Source: Microbacterium sp. (GTDB taxonomy: Bacteria; Actinomycetota; Actinomycetes; Actinomycetales; Microbacteriaceae). From it: DNA of 64,000 bases. Within the stretch, counting starts at the first letter, position 1. Each line of letters opens with the position of its first letter. The notes beneath the pieces were generated by a model, which was given only the letters and a program-made list of their open reading frames with translations, was not told the DNA's origin and did no database searches. Both the position numbers and the translations under genes were made by a program. Shown here one piece after another: positions 52,899 through 61,600 of this stretch. The stretch spans positions 724,380 to 788,379 of the forward strand of contig PNMM01000002.1 in the NCBI GenBank assembly GCA_013823625.1. Direction: 5' to 3'.

Positions 52899-53666
52899 TT
52901 ATGGCGCAGCGACACCATCGCGCTGCTCGCTGAGGGCCTTGATGAGCGCGTTTTTGCCGTCGAGCACGACGTGCAACATGGCTTCGGCCGCCTTCTCGCC
53001 GTTGCTGCCGTTGATGGCTCGAAAGACGGCAGCGTGGGTTTCGGCGTCTTCAGAGAAGACTTCGTCGTCGGCCGCGGTCGCCTGCTGAACCGTAAACGAG
53101 GCGTACATGAAGTCAGCGACGACGCTGCCGAACTGGCGCAGCAGCACGTTGTGCGAGGCCGCGTAGACGGCCAGGTGAAACTCAACGTCGGCGTGGGCAT
53201 AGCCTTCGCGATTGTTTGAGTTGGCGACCATGTCGGCGAGAGCGTCGTCCATGCGCCGCAGGTCGTCCATCGAGGCGCGGCCAGCGGCCAGGCGAGCGGC
53301 GGCGGGTTCCATGATCTGGCGCACCTCGACGAGGTTGCGCATGATCTCGTCGCCGCGGCCCACGTCGCTGTGCCAGCGCAAGATGTCGCTGTCGAAGACA
53401 TTCCAGTTCTCGGGCTGGCGCACGCGCGTGCCGATTTTCTGACGGATGTCGACGAGGCCCTTCGCGGCGAGCACGCGCATGCCTTCCCGCACCGAGGTGC
53501 GTGACACGCCAAATTGCTCGGTGAGCTCAGCCTCTTTCGGCAGCAGATCGCCGGGGGAGTAATCGCCGCCGATGATCTGGCGGCCGACGCCGTCGATGAT
53601 GCGGCCTTGCAGCCCGCGCATCGAGTAGCCCGCGCCACGCTCGAGGTCACCGCCCAGCTCTGCCAT
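52899..53666 (-). CDS. GntR family regulator, FadR/FCD subgroup
   Basis: The product is 255 residues. The winged helix is PGDLLPKEAELTEQFGVSRT then SVREGMRVLAAKGLVDIRQK. The C-terminal FCD domain has the metal ligands in DVEFHLAVYAASHN and ETHAAVFRAI. FCD regulators sense sugar acids or other carboxylates, so the inducer may be an aldonate or keto-acid intermediate. It lies between the dehydratase gene and the epimerase-like gene and would control both arms of the cluster through the repeats at 54979-55070. Confidence 0.9.
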   Translation of the reverse strand: MAELGGDLERGAGYSMRGLQGRIIDGVGRQIIGGDYSPGDLLPKEAELTEQFGVSRTSVREGMRVLAAKGLVDIRQKIGTRVRQPENWNVFDSDILRWHSDVGRGDEIMRNLVEVRQIMEPAAARLAAGRASMDDLRRMDDALADMVANSNNREGYAHADVEFHLAVYAASHNVLLRQFGSVVADFMYASFTVQQATAADDEVFSEDAETHAAVFRAINGSNGEKAAEAMLHVVLDGKNALIKALSEQRDGVAAP

Positions 53667-53684
53667 GCGTTGACCTCCTCGCGC

Positions 53685-54884
53685 CTAAACGGTTTCACTC
53701 ACCCTATGGGGCACCTCGGGGCTCGTGTAAACACGCTCGTGGTCGATCGAGATTTCGACGTGCCGCAAGTAGGGCTCGAGGCCCACGAGGTCAACGTCGA
53801 TACCGAGGCCCGGAGCATCCGGTGCGCGCACCTCACCGTTGGCGTCGGGGCGAATGTGATTGCTCGAAATCGCGAGTGCGACCTCTTTGGGTTCGACCGG
53901 GTACTCGCAAATGCGGTGGTCGGCCAGGCCCGCGAAGGGCTGCATCGAGGCCGAGAGCGCGAGGTGCGAGGTGAAGGTGTGGTTGACGTAGGTGGTGCCG
54001 TGGTGCACGGCGTGATCGGCGACGGCTTTCGATGCGCCGATGCCGCCGATGCGCGCGGCGTCGACCTGAATGAAGCGCACGCCGCCGTAGTCAATGAGGT
54101 TGGTGGCCATGTGTACGGTGTGGGCACCTTCGCCGCCCGCAATGCCCACGGTGCGGGCGCGCGACGCGAGGGCCGCGTGAGCCACGTAGGCGTGGGGTAC
54201 GAAGGGCTCTTCGAGCCACGTCGCGTGGGCGTTTTCGAGAGCCTCGAGTCGCGCGATGGCCGCGTCGACATCGTCGCCCCAGATCTGCCCGGCGTCGATG
54301 AGCAGCTGAGCGTCGTCGCCCAAGCCCTCGCGCGCCGCGGCCACGTGGTCGGCGTCGGCCGCCGCCGTTCCGGTGCCATAGCTGCCCCAGCCAAACTTCA
54401 CGGCGCGAAAGCCATTGCTGCGGGCGAGCCGAGCGCGATCGAGCGTTTCTTGCGGGGTGTCGCCCATGAGCATCGATGCGTACGGAAGCTTCGCGTGGCT
54501 GTGCGTGTAGCCGAGCAACCGCCACACAGGCTCTTCGCGCACCTTGCCGAGCAGATCCCACAGCGCAATCTCGATGCCCGACCACGTGTGACCGGCCTGC
54601 AAGAGGTCCATGCTGTTGCGCGCCACGAGGCGCGCCATGCGGTGAATGTCGTCGGGGCTGTCGAGCGTTTCGCCCATGACGGATGCCGCCACCGGCTGGC
54701 ACACCCCATGCGACCGGGGGGTCACGAACGCGGCAATAGACGTGAGCGGCGATGCCTCGCACTCGCCCCAGCCCTCGTAGCCGCCCGCGGTCACCCGAAC
54801 GAGCAGGGCGTCTTGGCTGCCGTCCGCCTCGAGAGTGATCTCGGGCATTGCAACGTAGAAGAAGTCGACGGATTCGATGATCAT
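53685..54884 (-). CDS. Mandelate racemase/muconate lactonizing enzyme family protein, probable aldonate dehydratase
   Basis: The product is a 399-residue enolase-superfamily enzyme. Metal ligands appear to be the acids of LLIDAGQIW, ATWLEEPFVP and AGGEGAH. The Asp-His pair of the racemase subgroup may be QVDAARIGGIG and VNHTFTSHLAL. After the barrel's second strand the motif reads RAVKFGWGSYG: one Lys is kept, but a Gly replaces the second Lys of the usual KxK. Given the nearby lactonase, dehydration of a sugar acid to a 2-keto-3-deoxy acid is most likely. It is the first gene of the minus-strand arm. Confidence 0.85.
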   Translation of the reverse strand: MIIESVDFFYVAMPEITLEADGSQDALLVRVTAGGYEGWGECEASPLTSIAAFVTPRSHGVCQPVAASVMGETLDSPDDIHRMARLVARNSMDLLQAGHTWSGIEIALWDLLGKVREEPVWRLLGYTHSHAKLPYASMLMGDTPQETLDRARLARSNGFRAVKFGWGSYGTGTAAADADHVAAAREGLGDDAQLLIDAGQIWGDDVDAAIARLEALENAHATWLEEPFVPHAYVAHAALASRARTVGIAGGEGAHTVHMATNLIDYGGVRFIQVDAARIGGIGASKAVADHAVHHGTTYVNHTFTSHLALSASMQPFAGLADHRICEYPVEPKEVALAISSNHIRPDANGEVRAPDAPGLGIDVDLVGLEPYLRHVEISIDHERVYTSPEVPHRVSETV

Positions 54885-54978
54885 GTGTCGTGTGCCGCCT
54901 TCGCGATGGTCAGAGATGCGTGCTCCCCACGCGGGGGATCGGGCGTTAAGCCCGTGACCGCCACCGCGCGATGCACCG

Positions 54979-55070
54979 TTAGATCATACCTTACACCCCG
55001 ACGCAAGCGCGTGAACGGTAACGATTGCATATACGGTCTTGCGCACTTTGCCTCTAGGTATGATCTAATA
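54979..55070. promoter_or_regulatory. Divergent promoters with inverted operator copies, sugar cluster
   Basis: TTAGATCATACCT (54979-54991) and its exact reverse complement AGGTATGATCTAA (55056-55068) face each other about 77 bases apart. Each copy holds TATGAT in the direction of the nearer operon: 54983-54988 for the dehydratase arm, 55059-55064 for the ABC arm. TTGCG words occur 12-14 bases upstream of each, closer than an ideal -35 box. The 13-base word is a near palindrome (TAGAT/ACCTA). These are the best candidate sites for the GntR protein. Confidence 0.75.
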
Positions 55071-55115
55071 GCCTCACGACATGGCTCACGCCATCGAGTG
55101 CACAGAAACGGGACG

Positions 55116-55337
55116 ATGATGTCGCAGACGCTTGAGAGCACCCTGGCTACGGCCGGTCGTTTCTCGCGTGTGCGCGCTTCCCACTCGCACTCATCTCGAC
55201 CTTCGGCGGGTCTTTTCGCCCGCCCGAAGCTCGCCGCATCACCGACGGCCCGGAGACGTGCCGTCATTGAGCGCGCGATTCCCGAAGCGGCCGGGTCTTC
55301 CCGGTCGTGTGCCCCGATAGGAAGGACACAGCAATGA
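55116..55337 (+). other. Possible 73-codon leader frame overlapping the ABC substrate-binding gene
   Basis: An open frame from ATGATG at 55116 ends in TGA at 55335-55337, overlapping the ATG of the substrate-binding protein gene (ATGA). Its product (MMSQTLESTLATAGRFSRVR and more) is Ser/Arg/Ala-rich with no family. The region also folds into hairpins, so it may be only an untranslated leader. The overlap with the next start makes coupling conceivable, but codon use alone does not prove it. Confidence 0.25.
55201..55304 (+). other. Structured leader with two hairpins
   Basis: Stem 1 pairs CTTCGG and CGGG (55201-55210) with CCCG and CCGAAG (55219-55229) around a T-rich loop, with one bulged base. 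Stem 2 is CCGGG-TCTT-CCCGG (55291-55304), which ends 29 bases before the ATG of the substrate-binding gene. With the -10 box at 55059-55064 the leader is about 265 bases, unusual in a window of mostly short or absent leaders. Attenuation or message stability are possible roles. Confidence 0.5.
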
Positions 55338-56665
55338 AGACACGGAAGGTAGCGGCAATCGTCGCGACCGTCGCCCTCGTCGCCGGTCTCGCAGCGTGCG
55401 CGCCCACCGAGCCGGCGGAAGAAGCGGGCGGCGAGCTGCTCGTGTGGGACACCGGAATCCTCGGGCGCACGCTCGAGAACGGTGACCCCGACCTCGAGAA
55501 CTCGTTCATCGACCAGATGGCGGCCGCGTTCATGGAGGCCAACCCCGGCACCACGATCGAGGTCGTTCAGCAGGGTGGTGACATCACCGCGAACAGCGCC
55601 CAGTTCCAGGCTGCCGCGATCGCCGGTGACGGCCCCGACATCCGCATTCAGTACGCGGGTGGCCCAACCATTTCGTTCGCCGACTTCTTCACTGACCTCG
55701 ACCCGCTGCTGGGCCCTGAGGTTCTCGACAACCTCGCGGGTGTCAACGTGAACCGCGAGGGCTTCTCGGCCGACGGCCGCCTGCTCGGTATGCCCTACGG
55801 CGCCGGCAACCTCTTCACGGTGTTCCAGAACCACGCCGTGCTCGAAGAGGCGGGCCTCGACCCCAACGACCCGCCTGCAACGTGGGAAGAAATGCTCGCC
55901 AACGGCCAGCAGGTCGTTGACAACACCGACAAGAACGGCTTCTGGGTTGCCAACCTCGAGGGCTACGTCGGTGCGTGGGCGATCGCCGCGCTCGTCGGTG
56001 GTCAGCTCGGTGAGTCGGTCTTCACCCAGATGTACGCGGGTGAGATTCCGGTGGATGACCCCGCCATGGTCGCTGCCTACGAGGCCTTCGCGGCCTGGGG
56101 CGCTAGCGGCCTGACGAACCCCGACGCCGGCCAGGTGTCGAACGGTGAGTCGACGGCTGGATTCGTCAACGGCTCGAGCGCCTACTACCTCGTCGGTAGC
56201 TGGGAGAACAACAACATGCTCGACGCCTTCGGCGAAGACGGCGTGAGCTCGTTCTTCATCCCGACGCTCGAAGGCTCGGACTTCCCGGCCATGGGCGCTG
56301 GTGGCCCTGAGATCGCCATCTCGATCTCGGAGACCTCAGAGAACAAAGAGCTCGCCGCTGAGTTCTTGAAGTTCTTGGCCCAGGCCGAGAACCAAGACGT
56401 CTTCGTTGAGCTCTACCAGACGCAGGGTTCGAACCACGTCGACGGTGACCCGTCGAAGATTCAGAACCCGCTGCTGCGTCAGCAGTTCGAGCAGCTCGCA
56501 CAGGCGACCGATGGCGTTACCTTCGCCTTCGACTCGGTCATGCCGCAGGCAACGATCGACCTCTTCTACCGCGTGAACGCCGGAGTCTTCCTCGGCAGCA
56601 TCACGCCTGAAGACGCCGTCGCGCAGCTAAAGGCATCGTACGAAACTGAGATCGCGAACCAGTGA
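55334..56665 (+). CDS. ABC transporter substrate-binding lipoprotein, CUT1 type
   Basis: The product is 443 residues. It starts with a lipoprotein signal (VAAIVATVALVAGLAAC), so the mature protein is anchored by Cys. The fold pattern (DQMAAAFMEANPGTTIEVVQ, GNLFTVFQNHAVLEEAGLDP and GGPEIAISISETSENKELAA) is that of family 1 sugar-binding proteins. The ATG has AGGAAGGA about nine bases upstream. It starts a three-gene operon with two permeases; no ATPase gene is present. It should capture the sugar or oligosaccharide used by the divergent enzymes. Confidence 0.92.
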   Translation: MKTRKVAAIVATVALVAGLAACAPTEPAEEAGGELLVWDTGILGRTLENGDPDLENSFIDQMAAAFMEANPGTTIEVVQQGGDITANSAQFQAAAIAGDGPDIRIQYAGGPTISFADFFTDLDPLLGPEVLDNLAGVNVNREGFSADGRLLGMPYGAGNLFTVFQNHAVLEEAGLDPNDPPATWEEMLANGQQVVDNTDKNGFWVANLEGYVGAWAIAALVGGQLGESVFTQMYAGEIPVDDPAMVAAYEAFAAWGASGLTNPDAGQVSNGESTAGFVNGSSAYYLVGSWENNNMLDAFGEDGVSSFFIPTLEGSDFPAMGAGGPEIAISISETSENKELAAEFLKFLAQAENQDVFVELYQTQGSNHVDGDPSKIQNPLLRQQFEQLAQATDGVTFAFDSVMPQATIDLFYRVNAGVFLGSITPEDAVAQLKASYETEIANQ

Positions 56666-57609
56666 CCTCAGCCTCTCTGACCTCGCGCGTGGGCGCCGCT
56701 TCGGCGGCGCCCACGGGCGGGGCCCTCCCTCCCCGCAAGCCCGGAGGAATCCGCCGGCGAGACCGCATTGTCGGTCTGCTCGCGGTGCTTCCGGCCTTTC
56801 TCGTCGTGGTCGGCTTTATGGCCTTCCCCGTCGCCTTCGCCTTCTTCATTTCGTTCACGAAGACCAACGGTCTGAAGTATGAGTGGCGCTGGTTTGACAA
56901 CTACATTTCGCTGCTGACCGACCCGATCGTTCACCAGGTTTTTCTCAACAACCTGAAGTTCCTCATCTCGGTGCCGCTCGTCATCTTTGTGGCTCTCATC
57001 GTCTCGGTTTTGCTGTTTGAGCGAGTGCGGGGCTGGAAGTACTTCCGCGTCATCTTCTTCTTGCCCAACGTGCTCTCGGTAGCTGTCATCGGCATCATGT
57101 TCCGCAACGCCTTCGGCTACTACGGCGGCGTCAACCAGGCGCTCGCTCTGATCGGCGTCGAGCCCATCCAGTTCTTCACCAACGGCACCACGGCCATCGC
57201 GATCATCATCTTGGCGCTCGTCTGGGCAGGCTTCGGTTACCAATCCCTGCTCTTGCTCGCGGGTCTCACGGCCATCAACCCGGCCGTCTTCGAAGCGGCC
57301 GCGATTGACGGCGCGGGCTGGTGGAAGCGGCTCTGGTACATCACGCTGCCGAACATCCGTCGCGTGCTGGGCTTCGTCTTCATCATCAACGTGCTCTACA
57401 CGTTCTCGTCGCTCTTCGGCTTCATCTACGTCATGACGGCCGGTGGCCCTGGCTTTGAGACGACGACGATCGACTACTTGGTCTACCTGCGGGCGTTCTC
57501 GAGCACGAACCTCGGTTCGGGTGCGGCCCTCGCGGTCATCCTGTTCATCTTCATCGGCATTCTCACCCTGATTCAGAACCGGGTGTTCAAGCTGGGAGCG
57601 GACGACTGA
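56662..57609 (+). CDS. ABC transporter permease, MalF/UgpA type
   Basis: The product is 315 residues with six hydrophobic helices and a longer N-terminus. The EAA loop that docks the ATPase is EAAAIDGAGWWKRLWYITLP. The GTG start overlaps the stop of the substrate-binding gene by four bases (GTGA). It pairs with the permease at 57612. The ATPase is probably a shared MsiK-like protein encoded elsewhere. Confidence 0.93.
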   Translation: MTSASLTSRVGAASAAPTGGALPPRKPGGIRRRDRIVGLLAVLPAFLVVVGFMAFPVAFAFFISFTKTNGLKYEWRWFDNYISLLTDPIVHQVFLNNLKFLISVPLVIFVALIVSVLLFERVRGWKYFRVIFFLPNVLSVAVIGIMFRNAFGYYGGVNQALALIGVEPIQFFTNGTTAIAIIILALVWAGFGYQSLLLLAGLTAINPAVFEAAAIDGAGWWKRLWYITLPNIRRVLGFVFIINVLYTFSSLFGFIYVMTAGGPGFETTTIDYLVYLRAFSSTNLGSGAALAVILFIFIGILTLIQNRVFKLGADD

Positions 57610-57611
57610 TC

Positions 57612-58472
57612 ATGGCTGACACCGAAGAAGAAGTCGTCATCAGCAAGCGCATCTCGTCGGGTCGCGCACAGTGGCCCATCTTTATTGCGCTCGTCGTGGT
57701 GGCGGCCACCATCATCTATCCGCTGTACTTCGTCATCTTGACGTCGTTCCGGCCCAACAGTGACTACCTGCAAGACCCCTTCGGCTTGCCCGGAATCTGG
57801 ACCTTCGAGAACTATCTGAACCTCATCAACACCTATGGCATTGGCCAGGCGTTCTTGAACAGCCTGTTCGTGGGCACGGTCTCGGTGAGCATCATCCTCG
57901 TGCTGGCGTCATTCGCGGGGTACGCATTGGCCAAGCTGCCGGTGCCGGGGCAGAAGTACATCACGGGCACGTTCGTGTCGGTCATGTTGATTCCCGGGCC
58001 CGTGTTGATCATCCCGATCTATCTCATGCTTGCGCGCCTCGATCTGACCGGCACCTACGCGGGCTTGATCCTCGTCTATGTGGCCACGGGCCTGCCGTTT
58101 GCGACGTTCTTCTTGACGCTCTCGTTCCGCGGCATTCCTGATGAGGTCATCGAGGCGGCGCGCATCGACGGCGCGGGGTTCATTCGCATCATGTGGTCGA
58201 TCGTGCGCCCCATGGGCTCGAGCGGCCTCGCGACCCTCGCGGTGCTGCAGTTCTTGGGCGCGTGGAACGAGCTGATCTTCGCGGTCATCTTGATTCCCGA
58301 AGAGTCGATGCGCTTGCTCACCCCGCAGCTCGCGAGCATCGGCGAACGCTTCTTGACCGATCAGCCGCTCGTCTCGGCGGGTCTCTTCATCACGGCTTCG
58401 GTGCCGCTGATCTTGCTGGCCTTCGCGTCGAAGTACATCATGCAGGGCCTGCAGGTCGGCGTCAGCCGCTAG
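57612..58472 (+). CDS. ABC transporter permease, MalG/UgpE type
   Basis: The product is 286 residues with six hydrophobic helices. Its EAA loop is EAARIDGAGFIRIMWSIVRP, and AWNELIFAVILIPEES follows, as in MalG-type subunits. The ATG comes two bases after the stop of the partner permease. A strong hairpin terminator follows the gene (58484-58522), closing the ABC operon. Confidence 0.93.
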   Translation: MADTEEEVVISKRISSGRAQWPIFIALVVVAATIIYPLYFVILTSFRPNSDYLQDPFGLPGIWTFENYLNLINTYGIGQAFLNSLFVGTVSVSIILVLASFAGYALAKLPVPGQKYITGTFVSVMLIPGPVLIIPIYLMLARLDLTGTYAGLILVYVATGLPFATFFLTLSFRGIPDEVIEAARIDGAGFIRIMWSIVRPMGSSGLATLAVLQFLGAWNELIFAVILIPEESMRLLTPQLASIGERFLTDQPLVSAGLFITASVPLILLAFASKYIMQGLQVGVSR

Positions 58473-58483
58473 GCCGCCCGTCT

Positions 58484-58522
58484 CTCGCGGGGCCGGGCTG
58501 CCCGAGCGCCCGGCCTCGCGAG
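58484..58522 (+). terminator. Rho-independent terminator of the ABC operon
   Basis: A 15-base-pair stem (CTCGCGGGGCCGGGC with GCCCGGCCTCGCGAG, one G-U pair in RNA) encloses a nine-base loop and is followed by TTT. It lies 12 bases after the last permease gene. The T tract is short, as is usual at high GC. Confidence 0.85.
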
Positions 58523-58639
58523 TTTGCGTCATGTCCTCCTTAATGCGGACTTTCGCCCGTTGATTGGGCGGCCATAGAGTCGCGCTTGAAGGACAGTCAC
58601 ATTCACGGCAGTCCCCTTCCTTGAGCGCGGGAGTGTCGG

Positions 58640-61600
58640 ATGAGTGCAATGAGTCTTGTGAGTCGTGGGCTGGGTGTCGTCACGGCACTCGCCTTGGTCA
58701 TCGGCATGGCCGTGATGCCGGGCTCTGATGCCGTAGCAGCTCCCGCTGAGGTCGAAGCGCCACAATTCGACCCCAATGTCTCCTTGCCGGCCGTCGAGTC
58801 ATCGCCCGCTGAGGCGGTGGCACCGACCGTGCCAGAGGGTGACTTCGGTCTCGATCGGTTGCCCGCTCTCATCGATCTGCCCGCGCGCTCCTTCACTCGC
58901 CCGATGAAGATTGATCTCGACAAGATCAACCTCGACGATCGCGAAGTGGTCGATCGTGATCGCTTCTCGACCACCTATGAAGGGCCCCGCGGCACGTCCA
59001 TAGCCGTGTTGGGTGAGACGCCCCAGAACGTTGAAGTTGACGGTGAGTGGGTTGCAACAGACGATTCACTCAACCGCAACACCTCGGGCTGGCAGGCAGA
59101 CCTGCACCCACTGGCCCCAGAGGTTTCGTCGCGAGCAGGTGGCGAGATTGTCTCGATGACCGATGGCGAGTACGAGGTTTCGTGGCGCCTTCTGGGGGCT
59201 GCGAACTCGAAGGCCTCGATGGGCGTTTCGGCCGACGGTGAGCAAGCGCCCGTGTTGTTCCGGGATGTTCTTGACGGTGTCGATGTGACCTACGAGATCG
59301 AACCGTCAGCGGTGAAAGAAGTCATGATTCTCGACGAGCCGCCGAGTGAGGCCCCCGCCTACGAGTGGTTGCTCTCGGCTCCTGGGCTCACGGTACAGCC
59401 GGACGACGTGGGCGGGTTCGTGATGCTTGACGCTGACGGGGTTGTGCGGTTCAGCATCCCGACCCCGGTGATGTGGGATTCGAGCGGAGTTGAGGGAGTC
59501 CGTGAACCCGAGATGGCGGTGGTCGCCGCAACGGTCGAGCCGTACGGCGACGACTGGCTGTTCACCTTGTCGCCCGATCAAGCGTGGTTGACGGATGCGG
59601 ATCGTGTCTACCCCGTCAACGTTGACCCGTCGACAAGTTGGGGGTCGAGCAACCGTCGTTCATACAAGTCTGACGGCGTCGTGCAATCGGGGGCGACATG
59701 GTTCGGCAACCCATGGCAGGCAAACCGCGCGTTGTACTGGCGCGGGTGGGCACAGTACCCGTTGGGCAACATTGCTCCGGGGTACGTCTACGACTCGGCG
59801 ATCAGCTTGAGCTACACCACCGGAGCAACCCCGTGCCAGGTGGGGTACATCGGTTCGGGCTCTGCTAATCCCACGAGCATCTTGAGCTACGGCACCGATG
59901 TGTCGTGGTTCTCGCTGTGCAACGGTGGAGCAAGTGCCAGCAGCAACACGATGGACGGCCTTGACTCGACTATTGCTTCATGGGTTCGAATTGGCGCCTA
60001 TAGCAACTGGGTCGGCTTTCGCAGCAGTGCCGAAGCGAACACCGGATACAGCTACAAGGGAGCGAACACCACTCTAGTCGTGCTGTACGCGAACTACCCG
60101 TCGGTGACAGGAGTTGCAGCTCCGACCCCGACGAATGGCGCTATCGCACCGCGTGCTCCGCAGATGAACGCTACGGGCAGCACCAACAGCGGCACTGAGC
60201 TGCAGTACCGCTACCAGTTTCAGAAGACGGGCGGCAGCGGTGGCGGGAACCCAGCAGGCGCCTTCGCCTCGATTGACTATGAAACCGAATGGGTCAACTC
60301 TGGGGTGTTTCAGGTCCCATCGAACAAGCTGGAGTCTGACACGCAGTACCGCTACCGGGTGATTGTGAAAGACGGAAACGACGGTGTCCTGGGCAACAAC
60401 ACGCAGCGCACTCAGGCCAATGCAACTTGGTTCTTCACGACCCAAAGCACGCCGGTGGTGCCGCAGGCATCGGCTCTGCCCGCCGATGAGTCCGTCGTCA
60501 CCACGACGACTCCTGAATTCAGGGTCGACTATGTTCCGGATGCTGGCAACCCTGCTGCGGTCAAGTATCGGTTCGTGGTGGCCACGGGTGCAGATGGCCG
60601 TTCGGGCACGGTGGTTAACTCCGGTTGGATTGACGCACCGAGCACCGTGCCTGGTTCCGCGGTAACGTGGACGCCCCCTGTCGGTTCGCTTCAAGATGGT
60701 GGCTCCTACACCTGGCGTGTCTGGCTTGACGATGGCACTGACCAGGCCGAGCAGGCGTGGGCCGGACGGTTCACCGTCAATACCCGTCTGGGCACGAGCG
60801 GCCCTTCGCCGTTCGACTCGGCGGGCCCGGCCACGGTCAACCTGGCTAACGGCAACCTCGCGTTGTCATTCTCGTCGCCCACCGTTGCGACTCTGGGCGG
60901 GCCGATGGGCCTGTCGTTCAGCTACAACTCGCAGGCTGACCCCAACGCCAACCGCGGCCTCATTGGGTCGTACTTCAACGCCTTGAATCAGGGTCAAACG
61001 TCGACGACGAACTTCGACTTCACAGGTCGTGAACCGGTTTTGGTGCGTACAGATTCGGTGATCGATTTCACGGCTGCTGCGGAGATAGCTCCCGGGGTTC
61101 CCGCCGATTTCTGGATGGCGCAGTGGGACGGTTTTGTGACGGTGCCCGCCACAGGCCCATATACCTTCAGTGTTGCCCGTGATGATGGTGCCCGCGTGGT
61201 GATCGGCCCCGTTGGTACTTTGCCGCGAACCACGGTGATCAACGGCTGGTCGGCTGCACAAGCGGCCATCCAATCTGGCACCCCGGTTACGCTCGAGCAA
61301 GGCATCTCTGCGCCCATTCGAGTGGAGTACTACGACTCCACCGGCAACGCGCAGCTGCAATTGCGGGTGACGGGCCCCGGCATCGCCGCAGGTGGTATTC
61401 CAGTGCCCGCCGACTGGTTCACCAAGAAGGTGCAGTACTTGCCAGGTGGCTGGGCGAATTCGGGCCCCATCGCGGGTGCGGGGGGCTTCTACACGCTCGC
61501 AACGAAGACCACCTCGGCGGTGACGCTGACCGATGTCACCGGCAGTGTGCACACCTATGTCAAGAAGTCTGACGGCGGCTACACCGCGCCGGCGGGTCAG

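Noticed and set aside
55081..55119. Twelve-codon frame upstream of the leader frame
   Set aside because: It begins right after the predicted promoter but has no ribosome site, and twelve codons can arise by chance.
53514..55337. 607-codon plus-strand frame ending at the ABC gene
   Set aside because: Most of it is antisense to the dehydratase and regulator genes. Only its last 73 codons lie in non-coding DNA, and these are listed separately as a doubtful leader frame.
59975..59995. GGGTTCGAATT resembling a tRNA T-arm
   Set aside because: It lies inside the RHS-type gene, with no paired acceptor stem or anticodon arm around it.
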